Shown here: piece after piece, positions 9,049 to 19,103 of the stretch
Layout of the letters: each line of letters opens with the position of its first letter
Position numbering within the stretch: position 1 is the first letter of the stretch
NCBI GenBank assembly: GCA_018238545.1
Contig: JABCTC010000004.1
Coordinates: 48,416 to 112,415 of the forward strand
Source of the DNA: Candidatus Heimdallarchaeota archaeon
Lineage (GTDB): Archaea > Asgardarchaeota > Heimdallarchaeia > Heimdallarchaeales > Heimdallarchaeaceae
Length of the DNA: 64,000 nt
Direction of reading: 5' to 3'
The notes under the pieces: model-generated
Seen by the model: the letters and a program-made list of their open reading frames with translations, nothing else
What the model was told of the DNA's origin: nothing
Databases searched by the model: none
Program-made: the position numbers and the translations under genes

Positions 9049-9552
9049 ATGGCTCAACAAAATCAACCTTTTGGGTTCAAAGTGAGACAAAGATTCTTTG
9101 CCTTGACCGCTACTTATGACATCGAGGATATGGCTACAGGACAACAGATCTTCAAAGCTAAGCGGAAGTTCTTCACTTTCTTTAAAACTATAATAATCGA
9201 AGATATGCAAGGAAGAGAAGTTGTGAGACTTAAAGCTAACTTGTTATTTATGAATAAATGGAAAATTATTCAAAATGGGCATGTTGTAGGTTTAGTTAAA
9301 TTCCCTCTTATACGATTCTGTGGTATAAAGTTTTCAGTTGAATTAGCGGGTAACGAATATCATGCTTCAGATCTTTTAGCATATTCATTTACTGCAAGAA
9401 ACTTGAATAATCAGATAGGTTTCACATTAGATAGAAGAATTCTAACTATAAAAGACACTTACAAAGTAGATGTATATCCTCCTTTGGAACCAATATTCGG
9501 TCTAGCTGCAACTTTGGCAATTGATTATAGATTTTTCCAAAATAGAAATTAA
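9049..9552 (+). CDS. LURP-one-related / Tubby C-terminal-like (LOR) domain protein
   Basis: 167 aa; FKVRQRFFALTATYDIEDMATGQQIFKAKRKFFTFFKTIIIEDMQGREVVRLK is typical of the LOR fold. Confidence 0.7.
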   Translation: MAQQNQPFGFKVRQRFFALTATYDIEDMATGQQIFKAKRKFFTFFKTIIIEDMQGREVVRLKANLLFMNKWKIIQNGHVVGLVKFPLIRFCGIKFSVELAGNEYHASDLLAYSFTARNLNNQIGFTLDRRILTIKDTYKVDVYPPLEPIFGLAATLAIDYRFFQNRN

Positions 9553-9615
9553 TTCAATTTCTACTTTTTTTTCCTTTTGAAAGGTTTTTAAATAACTTTT
9601 TTTGTGGATTGATAG

Positions 9616-10488
9616 ATGAAAAAAGAAATCAAGGATCTTCTAGACAATTACTCAGTCTCTGAATATGAAAAATTAGCAAAAGCTCAAGATTTAGTTATGT
9701 CAGATAATACTTCAATTAGAGTGTTAACAAGCAAACCTGAAAAAAGCAAAGCAAACGGTTATGTTCTATTTGTAGTGCCAGGCTGGTCTACAGTTGTTCC
9801 TGCCTGGGAAAAGTTCTTGATGGAAGCAATGAAAGATTTTGAGATAGTATATTTTGAATCTAGGGAAAAAGCATCTAGTGGACTTACAAGAAAATCTGAA
9901 GTTGGAATGCCTCGTATGGCTCTTGATTTAAAAGAAGTGATTGAACAATTAAAACTTGATGAAAAAAAACTAGTTATGTTCGGTTCATGTATAGGTGCAA
10001 CAACTATTGTTTGTGGCTTAGTAGATAAGTTATATAATCCACATTTACCAGTGTTAGTGGCTCCTCCTGCAAGATTTGAGTATCCGGAATTTCACAGACC
10101 CTTCATAGCCATAACTCCTTCATTCTTTCTTAATATTGCAAAACCTTTGGGAAGATTCTGGTTAATTAAATTCAAATCAGGGTCGCCACAACAAGCTGCA
10201 AAATACATTAGAGCTTTAGAGGAAGCTGATGGTTTCAAATGGAAGAAAATGGGACTTTATCTTGCTTACAAAAGATACTGGAAAGTGTTTCCCTTGGTTG
10301 AAAATCATGTCTTACTCATTGCTGCTGAAAATGATAAGATGCACGATGCGAAAGTAACAAGAAAAGTGAAGGACCTAATAAAAAACGCTCAATATATTGA
10401 TCTGAAAACCAATGAAAATACTCATTCTAAAGTTATGATAGACACAATAAGAGAGCATATACCGAAATTTAAAGGTCTTAATCACTAA
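9616..10488 (+). CDS. Alpha/beta hydrolase
   Basis: VVPGWSTVVPAWEKFL, nucleophile elbow GSCIGA, late Asp/His segments (AENDKMHD, NTHSKVM). Confidence 0.65.
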   Translation: MKKEIKDLLDNYSVSEYEKLAKAQDLVMSDNTSIRVLTSKPEKSKANGYVLFVVPGWSTVVPAWEKFLMEAMKDFEIVYFESREKASSGLTRKSEVGMPRMALDLKEVIEQLKLDEKKLVMFGSCIGATTIVCGLVDKLYNPHLPVLVAPPARFEYPEFHRPFIAITPSFFLNIAKPLGRFWLIKFKSGSPQQAAKYIRALEEADGFKWKKMGLYLAYKRYWKVFPLVENHVLLIAAENDKMHDAKVTRKVKDLIKNAQYIDLKTNENTHSKVMIDTIREHIPKFKGLNH

Positions 10489-10528
10489 TCACATTAGATT
10501 TTAATATTCATACTATCTATTTTTATTT

Positions 10529-11599
10529 GTGAAGATCAAGAGCTTAGGATTAGACAATATACGTTCTGTAGAATGGATAGATGATACCGAAAGTTTGCAA
10601 CTGATTGACCAAAGACTAATTCCATTTCGTGTAGCATTTGTTCAGTTAACTTCTGTTGAAGACGTTTGTAGATCTATAAAAGAAATGGTTGTTCGAGGAG
10701 CACCTGCAATTGGTGCCACGGCTGCATACGGCATGGTACTATCAGTTAAAGAAGCAAATAATGTTTCCAAACAAGCAAGAAAAGAGTCTTTTGAAAGAAA
10801 TTATAATGATATCCTTTCCACTCGTCCAACTGCAATTGATTTAAGTAATTTTGCTAAGAAGATATACGATAAAGCACTTGAAACTGATTATTCTTTTGAT
10901 GAATCGCTCAAAGTTGCCAAGATTTCAGTTGATAAAATGGTTGAAGAGTGTAAAAACATAGGTGAAAAGAGCACGGATTATATAGAAGATGGGGATTCAA
11001 TATTAACTCATTGTAATGCAGGACCATTAGCAACAATTGACTTTGGTACTGCTTTGGCTCCTTTTTACAAGGCCAAAGAAGATGGGAAGGAGATAACAGT
11101 CTATGTGGATGAAACAAGACCTAGATTACAAGGTGCAAAAATAACTGCTTGGGAGTTAGAACAAGCTGAGATCAAACATAAAATCATACCTGACTCTGCT
11201 GCATCTTTTCTCATGTCAAAGGGCAAGATTAACAAAGTAATCCTGGGAGCTGATAGATGTTTGAAAGATGGAACAATTTCGAATAAAATAGGAACACTAT
11301 CAGTAGCAGTGAATGCAAAATATTTTGATATACCTTTCTATTCATCATTTCCATGGTCAACAATAGATCTTGAATCAGATTCTATTGAAGATTTCAAAAT
11401 TGAATATAGAGATGAGAAAGAAGTAAAATATGTAACAAGTTATGAAGATGAGATGTTAATAGCCAATCCTAAATCTAACGCTTTAAACCCAGCATTTGAT
11501 ATAACTCCTCCTGAACTCATAACTGGTTATTTTACTCCAGATGGAGTATTATCTCTAAATGTATTGAAAAGTAAGATAAAAAGTTTAAATAAAAAATAA
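10529..11599 (+). CDS. mtnA: S-methyl-5-thioribose-1-phosphate isomerase (MtnA/eIF2B-alpha-like)
   Basis: RSVEWIDDTESLQLIDQRLIPF, MVVRGAPAIGATAAYGM, ILTHCNAGPLAT, VDETRPRLQGAKITAWEL, GADRCLKDGTISNKIGT, FYSSFPWSTIDL. Confidence 0.88.
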   Translation: MKIKSLGLDNIRSVEWIDDTESLQLIDQRLIPFRVAFVQLTSVEDVCRSIKEMVVRGAPAIGATAAYGMVLSVKEANNVSKQARKESFERNYNDILSTRPTAIDLSNFAKKIYDKALETDYSFDESLKVAKISVDKMVEECKNIGEKSTDYIEDGDSILTHCNAGPLATIDFGTALAPFYKAKEDGKEITVYVDETRPRLQGAKITAWELEQAEIKHKIIPDSAASFLMSKGKINKVILGADRCLKDGTISNKIGTLSVAVNAKYFDIPFYSSFPWSTIDLESDSIEDFKIEYRDEKEVKYVTSYEDEMLIANPKSNALNPAFDITPPELITGYFTPDGVLSLNVLKSKIKSLNKK

Positions 11600-11614
11600 A
11601 AAAGGAAAAAAGGA

Positions 11615-13795
11615 TTATTTTCTTCGTTTAATGATAACTACTAGAGCTGTCACACTTAAGAAACCAAGAACAGTAATAAGAACCCCAGGAGCATCAATTG
11701 AAACAGTATTACTTGGTGTTTCAGGTTCGGTTGGATCTTCTGTATCATTTATCCCATCATCTGGACTAACAAATACTTCAATGAAATCGTAAGATTCATT
11801 ACCATATACATCAAACGCTACTATTTCGAAAAGCCAGTATCCAACAGTTAGATAACTTAGATCTAATACAAATTCTTCAGTTGTACTACTAGCATAAACA
11901 AATGCTACTTCAGTAGAGTTTTGCCACACGGTGTAATTATCTAGATTATCATCGTATATAGTCCATTTGAGTGTAATATTATGACCTTCTTCCATGTTTA
12001 TTGGTGTTCCAGTGTGAGTAAGTGTAGGTTCTTTAACATCAACAGTTCCTGAACCCTCTGCATGTATTATGAAGTGGATATAGTTTTCATGACCCATTGT
12101 ATCATTAGCCATAATACTAAATTCATAATCTCCAGCGGTGAATATATGCTCTTTTGGTTTGAATGAAATAGTTTTGCCATCTGTATATATTCCTGACTCT
12201 ATGATTGTTCCATCAAATTTAACCGCATAATTGGTAGGATCTATGTCAAATAATTGCCAATAGAATGTAATATCGTCTCCAATCCAATACCAATAATCTC
12301 CGGTTGGCCCAGCAATCACTGGAGTATCTGGAGAGAGAACTTCGACAGTTACATAAAGATCAATTGATACTCCTTCATTGTCTTCAAATACAATTAGATA
12401 ATCATATATTCCTTCTGATAATCCATAATCATATAACCATATGGTATCATTTTGATAACCTTCCCAGTAATCCATGTAACTATAAACAAATCCATCCCAT
12501 TTATAGGTTTGAACTGTCCAGTTTGTATCAGAATAAACATTAAATGGACTATCAAGTTCGGATCCTATTAGTGTAATGTAATCAGGTCCTTCTATCCACG
12601 AAGGTCCCCAAGTTGGAATGACTGTTCTTTCTTCATCTAGGTAGAATTCCCAAGTTGAATTAAGATTATGATTAAAGTCATCATATACAACAAATTTTAT
12701 CCAATGTCCATTAGTTGGTCCATCGAAAGGTATATCGTCTACAAAAACATCGTATTCATTATAACCAGAGGAAACGGAACTAACAGTATCATACAGATTT
12801 TCATCCAAATATACTTCCACTGTAACAGATGGTCCAGCATTCAATATATCAAATGGGATTGTCATCCAAGTAGTATTGTATATCCTATTATCAAAGGCAT
12901 AAGGTAATAATGCAGGAATTTCTACATCTGTTGCTCCACCATAAGCTGCGGTTGAACCAACAAGTTTCCAAACCTGAGAGTAAGTATACTTAGTGTTATC
13001 ATGACCTGACAGATTTGTTCCAAGTTCTGTACTGTAACCTCCAAAAGTTCCATAATCATCATAGATTATTGTTTGCTTTAATTCGAGCATATAGCCTGTT
13101 GCAGGATCAATGTAAGCAGTGAAGTAAGATGTAAAATCTTCGTATATTGTATAGCTCACATCATATTGATATTGTGTCCAACTTCCACTTGAAGTGTAGG
13201 AATAGGAATAAACATCAACTGTAATTGGTGTTGTTACACCGTTTATAGTATAAGATACAGTTGTTGTGGTATTATATACAGAAACACTGTAAATATAAGC
13301 TGGATCAAAATTCAATGTAGGTGCAAAAGTGTCATATATGTTAGCAGGAGAGAAATAACTATAGTTGTAATTTGAGTCATAATAATGATCATGAGAGTAA
13401 TCAAATTCCCAAGATGTCATTGGATAATTATATACATAGTCCATGCCAGTATAGTGATTTGTTCCATAATAATATGAACTAACTTTATCAGCTGTTACTG
13501 TGCTGGATGTATTTCCAGTTATGAAATAGCTTTGTAATTCTGTTTGTGTATTTGTATCATCATAAATATACCAATGCGACATGTCATAGTAGGGATCAAA
13601 GTTTGGTTCAAATTCATACCAAATTTGAAAATCTCCTTCATATCGATCAATATAGTTAATCTCATAGAGAAGTTGTTCACCAGGTAAAACATCCTGATAA
13701 GCGGTTGCATTACTGATACCAAATCCTCCAATTAATAAAGATAATATTATTGTTGTGCAAATAAAATAACTTGAACCCCTTTTCAAGTTTATCAC
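11615..13795 (-). CDS. Large Tyr/Asp-rich surface protein with beta-rich (Ig-like) repeats and C-terminal TM/sorting-like tail
   Basis: Signal peptide; long beta-rich ectodomain; tail PSNTVSIDAPGVLITVLGFLSVTALVVIIKRRK (Pro-Gly, TM, basic end). Confidence 0.65.
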   Translation of the reverse strand: MINLKRGSSYFICTTIILSLLIGGFGISNATAYQDVLPGEQLLYEINYIDRYEGDFQIWYEFEPNFDPYYDMSHWYIYDDTNTQTELQSYFITGNTSSTVTADKVSSYYYGTNHYTGMDYVYNYPMTSWEFDYSHDHYYDSNYNYSYFSPANIYDTFAPTLNFDPAYIYSVSVYNTTTTVSYTINGVTTPITVDVYSYSYTSSGSWTQYQYDVSYTIYEDFTSYFTAYIDPATGYMLELKQTIIYDDYGTFGGYSTELGTNLSGHDNTKYTYSQVWKLVGSTAAYGGATDVEIPALLPYAFDNRIYNTTWMTIPFDILNAGPSVTVEVYLDENLYDTVSSVSSGYNEYDVFVDDIPFDGPTNGHWIKFVVYDDFNHNLNSTWEFYLDEERTVIPTWGPSWIEGPDYITLIGSELDSPFNVYSDTNWTVQTYKWDGFVYSYMDYWEGYQNDTIWLYDYGLSEGIYDYLIVFEDNEGVSIDLYVTVEVLSPDTPVIAGPTGDYWYWIGDDITFYWQLFDIDPTNYAVKFDGTIIESGIYTDGKTISFKPKEHIFTAGDYEFSIMANDTMGHENYIHFIIHAEGSGTVDVKEPTLTHTGTPINMEEGHNITLKWTIYDDNLDNYTVWQNSTEVAFVYASSTTEEFVLDLSYLTVGYWLFEIVAFDVYGNESYDFIEVFVSPDDGINDTEDPTEPETPSNTVSIDAPGVLITVLGFLSVTALVVIIKRRK

Positions 13796-13910
13796 CTATT
13801 AAATTTTATCTTCAAAGTATTTAAATAAAAGGATAAGGGAAAGCGTGAAAGTAAGCCAGAATGAATTATTGCTATACATTAAAAAATAAAAAAAAAGAGT
13901 AAAAAAGGAT

Positions 13911-14873
13911 TTACTTCCTTTTTCTAGCTAAAACTACTACTAATCCAATAGCTACAAAAGAAACTAATACACCAACAAATGGGAAGGGTAAGAAGAAACC
14001 AGATTTTATTACAACCTCTATAGGTTGGAATTCCATTTGAGAACTTCCAGAAGTATCTTTTTCTAATGATCTGATTAGTAAACCAGTTTTTAGTTCATAG
14101 TGAGTATCAACTTCACCAACATCATCTAATCCAAAGGTTGCTGTGTTAATATATTCCACATTCATACAATCATAAGCATCTCCTTGAGTAGTAGTAATTG
14201 GTTCAAATTCGTCCACTACACCATTTGAAGGCTCAAAACTGACTGTATCAGCTACATTACCATGAGGATTAACTGCGTAAGGTGTATATGCATTATACGA
14301 TAATAAAACAGCATTAATTATCGCGAATGAGAATATCATCCCAAAATAATCCACATAGTTGGTTTCAGATCCATCCATATCTTCCCACAGGTAAGACACA
14401 CCTTCAATAGTGATATTTGCTTTGTCGAAATCCATCATTCCAGCTGTATCTTTTAGATAGAGAATATCTACTGAAGCTTCCCAGGTAGCGTTTCTCATCA
14501 TCAATGTTGCTGCAGGTAGGAAAGTTGTTCTATTATGTTCAAAAACAGCAGCTGTTATTTCCATTACGGTCATATCATCAGCTCCAAGAGGATTTTCCCC
14601 ATCTGCTTGAAATTCGTATAGAACCTTGAAATTGACAAGATTGAGAAGAGTGTTTGTGTCGTTCCATATTTCGTCTACTGAAAGTGTCATATACGCCATC
14701 AAAACGTCATTGTGAGTTGAATTTGTATAAAGGTATTTTCCTTTTACATAACTACCTTCAGTTACTACTAACTGGTCAGATAAAAGTGCTCCTTGAGATA
14801 GAGCTGAAAAACAAATAGATGCGACCAGTAACCCCGTTATTAAAATTGTAAATGATTTGACTTTTCTATTCAT
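13911..14873 (-). CDS. Secreted/surface protein with C-terminal TM/sorting-like tail
   Basis: Signal peptide and C-terminal FFLPFPFVGVLVSFVAIGLVVVLARKRK. Confidence 0.6.
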   Translation of the reverse strand: MNRKVKSFTILITGLLVASICFSALSQGALLSDQLVVTEGSYVKGKYLYTNSTHNDVLMAYMTLSVDEIWNDTNTLLNLVNFKVLYEFQADGENPLGADDMTVMEITAAVFEHNRTTFLPAATLMMRNATWEASVDILYLKDTAGMMDFDKANITIEGVSYLWEDMDGSETNYVDYFGMIFSFAIINAVLLSYNAYTPYAVNPHGNVADTVSFEPSNGVVDEFEPITTTQGDAYDCMNVEYINTATFGLDDVGEVDTHYELKTGLLIRSLEKDTSGSSQMEFQPIEVVIKSGFFLPFPFVGVLVSFVAIGLVVVLARKRK

Positions 14874-14967
14874 TGTAATAAAATATAATTAATTTCTACA
14901 TTATATAGTTTTTGTTAAAGAAAATTAGAGGAAATTAATCTGCAACTAGAGAACTATCTAAGACATT

Positions 14968-15810
14968 TCAGGATTCGTGTATTTTGGCTAGTTTTGTTTT
15001 CATCATATAATTTTCTAGCTGTTGATAGTTCTGGGAAACATCCATATCAAGACCAAAACCAAGGTCTTCAATAAGAACTGTGCCCATTTTCATTTTGAAG
15101 GCTCGTTCCAAGACTATGACTGCATCTTTAAGTTTTGCACGTCTAAGAACAAGCTTAAAGAGCTTTGTCCATGTAGCAGGACGTCGGAAAACATACCAAG
15201 CAACAGCCCAGAATGATCGTTTTCTTCGAAGTCTACTTATATCAGCTATTATTTGTTCACCTTCAAGAATTGCCTTTTTACTCAGAGTAAACATCTCACC
15301 TGGAAAAATCTGACAATCTGTAAAATCACCAGTAACTCTCCCCGCTTCAGGGAACTCCTTTTGACATAGTCCATAAGGAACTACAGAGAGAATGAAATCA
15401 TATTCTCTCATCTCCATAACAGCTTCAAGGAACTCATCTATTTTTTCAACAGTAATCGCTGGTGTATCTGCCATACAGATAACATATTCATCAAATGATT
15501 TTCCTCTAGCCTTCAAATGTTGATATCCTTCAACATATTTTTCACTTAAATCTGCAAAAAAATCAACAGGAATATATTCAACTGCTTCACCAAAATCCAA
15601 ATCTTCTTTTGAAATACCTAAACTATAAATTCCTTCAACATGTTTCGATTGAACTAGCTCATCAACCACCCATTGAGCAACAGGTTTCCCTAGAAAGGGC
15701 AAGAGACACTTTCCTTTATACTTATCATCAGGATCTAAAACTTGCATGATTTCTCTTTTAATGTTTTTATCTCGACCAGACATCAGGAAAATAGGGAATT
15801 TTTTGGTCAA
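14968..15810 (-). CDS. MobA-like NTP transferase family protein, paralog 1
   Basis: FLMSGRDKNIKREI..., KCLLPFLGKPVAQWVVDEL, CMADTPAITVEKIDEFL, GFGLDMDVSQNYQQLE. Confidence 0.7.
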   Translation of the reverse strand: MTKKFPIFLMSGRDKNIKREIMQVLDPDDKYKGKCLLPFLGKPVAQWVVDELVQSKHVEGIYSLGISKEDLDFGEAVEYIPVDFFADLSEKYVEGYQHLKARGKSFDEYVICMADTPAITVEKIDEFLEAVMEMREYDFILSVVPYGLCQKEFPEAGRVTGDFTDCQIFPGEMFTLSKKAILEGEQIIADISRLRRKRSFWAVAWYVFRRPATWTKLFKLVLRRAKLKDAVIVLERAFKMKMGTVLIEDLGFGLDMDVSQNYQQLENYMMKTKLAKIHES

Positions 15811-15936
15811 TTAGCCTTTCACCATAAAGAATAGATAAACCGCGTGTTATTTATAAAGGATTGGCTGAAACATTACTTATTTTATCCCAATTACACTAGA
15901 AATATTTATATCTGCATAAGATTTGACACCTTTGCA

Positions 15937-16656
15937 ATGGTAATGAATGGTTTAGTCTCATTAATATTCTTCGGAATAGAACTTGCAATACTAATAGTAG
16001 TTATTATCTTCAACAGAGATCACAAACATTTCTGGGAGATAGTAGCATTCTTAGTATTATTACAACTATATCAGCTATCGGAATTTCTTGTATGCATAGG
16101 AGTGAGTGTTGGATTCATAACACGAATAGGTTTTGTGATCATAACATTTCTACCACCTCTAGGTTACTTTCTTTGTACGAGGGTTGTGAAATGGAAATTC
16201 CCTGACTACTGGTTTGGCTTTGCTTTGGCAATAGCATTCTCAATTTATTATATCGTGGATACATCCTCCGTTGTGCTGGTAGATTGTAATCCTTTTTTTG
16301 CAACATATCAATCAACCGGTAGTATATCTATAGGTCCTAGTACAGCTCCGTATGAATTACGTATAAGTGCGTTATATAGTGCTTTTTACTTTGGTTCGCT
16401 CTTATACAGCATTTGGTTCCTTGTTGAAAATCTCATCTGGGCTAAAGATAAAATCGACAACAAATATGGAACTATAGTTCTAATAGGGTTTCTTTCTTTC
16501 ATGTTGCCTATGCTATTAATGGTCATACTCCTACCACAGTATGCTGTTGCAGTAGCAAGTATTTTGTGCAAGTATGCCCTCATCTTAGCGGTTACGTTGT
16601 TAGGGTTCTCTTTCATAAAAGATAAAAAACCTCTTGAAGAAACTTCGAAGGTATAA
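15937..16656 (+). CDS. Polytopic membrane protein, about 7 TM helices
   Basis: Hydrophobic ORF; ATG at 15937 with AT-rich TATA-like tract about 30 nt upstream (listed ORF begins at 15844). Confidence 0.55.
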   Translation: MVMNGLVSLIFFGIELAILIVVIIFNRDHKHFWEIVAFLVLLQLYQLSEFLVCIGVSVGFITRIGFVIITFLPPLGYFLCTRVVKWKFPDYWFGFALAIAFSIYYIVDTSSVVLVDCNPFFATYQSTGSISIGPSTAPYELRISALYSAFYFGSLLYSIWFLVENLIWAKDKIDNKYGTIVLIGFLSFMLPMLLMVILLPQYAVAVASILCKYALILAVTLLGFSFIKDKKPLEETSKV

Positions 16657-16662
16657 AGATCT

Positions 16663-17487
16663 TCAAACTATTTTTTTTATTTTTTTAACATATTTTTCTA
16701 GTTTCTCATAATCTCCTGGAAGATCCATGTCCATACCAATGCCTGGATCGTCAAGAAGAACAACATCTGCTTTACAGCTAAATGCTCTTTCAAAACCTAT
16801 TACTGCATCCTGTAGTGTAGCAGTTTTCATAAAAATTTTCAGAATCTTTGACCAAGACCTAGGTCTTTTACCAATAAATTTCAGAATCTGCTTAAAAGAG
16901 CGTTTTTTGCGTATGTTTGAGAAACTTTTGATAACTTCTTCCCCTTTATCTATTGCTCTTGGACTAAGAAATAACACATCTCCTTGAACCAAATTATGTT
17001 TACCAATTCTTGCAACTGCTCTTTCTGAATTGGGTATAGCGTCTTCTATTATATCTGCTGGAACAACTCCTAGGACAAAATCATATCCTCTTCGATCCTG
17101 TAAAACTTCCATGAATTGATTAAATCCTTCTAGGGTCATTCCAGGTATATCAGAAAATGTTATGATGATATTATCAGGATGGATATTTTTACTTCTTAGG
17201 TACTTCAATCCTGCTTTATACTTTGAGTAGAGAGTACCTTTGGAACGAACAGGAATAAATTCAAGATTCCCTCTCAAATCTGCGTCAGATTCATCTAAAC
17301 CAAGAATATAAATTTTATCAACGTATTCAGATTCTTCTAGAACATCAATTACCCACTGAACTAGAGGTTTGCCAAGAAATGGAAGCAAACTCTTAGCTTT
17401 GTATTGCTCATTTGGGTCATGGAAAACAAGTAAATCTCTTCGAACTTCATCTCTTCCTGCAAATAAGAATACGGGAAATTTTATCAT
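16663..17487 (-). CDS. MobA-like NTP transferase family protein, paralog 2
   Basis: FLFAGRDEVRRDL, KSLLPFLGKPLVQWVIDVLEES, TFSDIPGMTLEGFNQFM, GIGMDMDLPGDYEKLE. Confidence 0.7.
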   Translation of the reverse strand: MIKFPVFLFAGRDEVRRDLLVFHDPNEQYKAKSLLPFLGKPLVQWVIDVLEESEYVDKIYILGLDESDADLRGNLEFIPVRSKGTLYSKYKAGLKYLRSKNIHPDNIIITFSDIPGMTLEGFNQFMEVLQDRRGYDFVLGVVPADIIEDAIPNSERAVARIGKHNLVQGDVLFLSPRAIDKGEEVIKSFSNIRKKRSFKQILKFIGKRPRSWSKILKIFMKTATLQDAVIGFERAFSCKADVVLLDDPGIGMDMDLPGDYEKLEKYVKKIKKIV

Positions 17488-17568
17488 AATAAAATTAGTA
17501 TAGCTTAAGTAATTTATAATTCTTTTACTGCAACAATAGTTTATAACCTAAGGCAAGTTAATATCGAT

Positions 17569-18444
17569 TTAACTTATACCTTCGGTGTAAGGAATATTTT
17601 TTGTTTTGCTAACAAATCTCTTCACTTTGTCATAATCTTCAGGTAAATCAATATCCATACCTGAAGCACCATCGTGAGAAATTACAGCTTTCACGGAAAG
17701 TTTGCTAATAATAGAAATTATTTTTTCAGCTCCTTTGAGTTCTAATTTACCTCGTATAAATTTAATAACAAGAGGCCAAGTTCTTGGTCTTCTGAAAATC
17801 ATTCGAAGTATTGGTGTTAAGGCACTAGTGGATTTTGATCTTTCTCTTCTTTTAATTAAACGGCGCCTTCGACCGAACTCATCAATCAGTTTGGAACAAG
17901 ATTTTATTGCTTTCTCATTGACCATATATAGTTCACCAGGGAAGACATCTATGTCAGTAAATTTTCCTACAACACGTTCGTGTTCGGGAAATATTTCTTT
18001 AACAGATTCTTCAGAAACTACAACTTGAATATAATCATAATCTTCATTTTTTTCTACTGCTTCAAAGAACTCATTTATCGCCTCAACTGTAATACAAGGA
18101 GTATCTGATGATGAGACAATGAATTTCTCAGTGTTCTTACCTTGTGCACGAACGTAGCTCAAGCCTGCTAACAATTTTTCCCCATAATTAGATGTAGCAG
18201 AGATAGGTACATAATTCACATGATAGTCAAATTTCGCTTGCTCTTCTGTGACACCTAGAAGATATATTTCTTCCACATAAGGTGATTTGATTAGTTCTTC
18301 TAACTGCCAATCCATCATTCGTTTACCAAGAAATGGCACTAATCCTTTTACGCCATATCTTCCATCAGGATCTATGAAATTTAATAATTCTCGTTTTTTC
18401 TTATCACTTCCACAGAGTACTAAAACAGGATATTTAGATGCCAA
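17569..18444 (-). CDS. MobA-like NTP transferase family protein, paralog 3
   Basis: VLCGSDKKKRELL, KGLVPFLGKRMMDWQLEELIKS, SSDTPCITVEAINEFFEA, GASGMDIDLPEDYDKVK. Confidence 0.7.
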   Translation of the reverse strand: MASKYPVLVLCGSDKKKRELLNFIDPDGRYGVKGLVPFLGKRMMDWQLEELIKSPYVEEIYLLGVTEEQAKFDYHVNYVPISATSNYGEKLLAGLSYVRAQGKNTEKFIVSSSDTPCITVEAINEFFEAVEKNEDYDYIQVVVSEESVKEIFPEHERVVGKFTDIDVFPGELYMVNEKAIKSCSKLIDEFGRRRRLIKRRERSKSTSALTPILRMIFRRPRTWPLVIKFIRGKLELKGAEKIISIISKLSVKAVISHDGASGMDIDLPEDYDKVKRFVSKTKNIPYTEGIS

Positions 18445-18629
18445 ATCAATTACCGAGATATCAATTCTCTGCTCCTTTAAAAATTATTGCGTGAAATTTA
18501 TTCCAACTCAAACATATCTCAAACAACTTTTTTTATTAAATATTTTTTAATGAAACAACTTTAAATAAAAGTCGTATAACGTATACTAGTTATCAGAGAG
18601 ATAGTATTTCTCTAAAATAAGTGATAATA

Positions 18630-19067
18630 ATGGCATTAAAAGATGGAGACTGCATAAAATTTGTTCAAGGTAAATATGAAGAAACCTTAGATTTCCAAAA
18701 AAGTGAACAAACTGAGATCTTTAATTGGAAACAGGAGAAATTAACTCTAGGTTTACAATACTGGGATTCAAAACTTGATAGGGTAAACGAGTGGAAAGAT
18801 AGCCAGAAACAATCTTGTATAACTTGGTGGATTGGAGTAAGATGGATTTGTATAGCTTATACATTTACTGTTTTTGGTGTTTGGTTTGCATTTGAATGGA
18901 CTAAACACATAATTGCGCTATGTTATGTATATGAAATATTTGCTTGTTCTTATGCCTGGAATTGGATCAGTACAAGTTTGAAATTAGTATGGTATACAAT
19001 TGTAACTTTTATCTGTATGATTCTCATATGGATTTGGAAACCTCTAAGACCAGCACATAGAGTTTAA
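18630..19067 (+). CDS. Small Trp-rich membrane protein, unknown function
   Basis: Charged N-terminus then two or three hydrophobic segments; TATA-like TTTAAATAAA upstream near 18560. Confidence 0.5.
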   Translation: MALKDGDCIKFVQGKYEETLDFQKSEQTEIFNWKQEKLTLGLQYWDSKLDRVNEWKDSQKQSCITWWIGVRWICIAYTFTVFGVWFAFEWTKHIIALCYVYEIFACSYAWNWISTSLKLVWYTIVTFICMILIWIWKPLRPAHRV

Positions 19068-19103
19068 ATTACTCAAAGAATGTTTGATAAACATTCTCTT
19101 TTT

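Noticed and set aside
15022-18550. Plus-strand ORFs inside the NTP-transferase genes (15022, 15080, 16727, 17702, 18287)
   Set aside because: Shadow ORFs opposite conserved coding sequence; no signal or domain.
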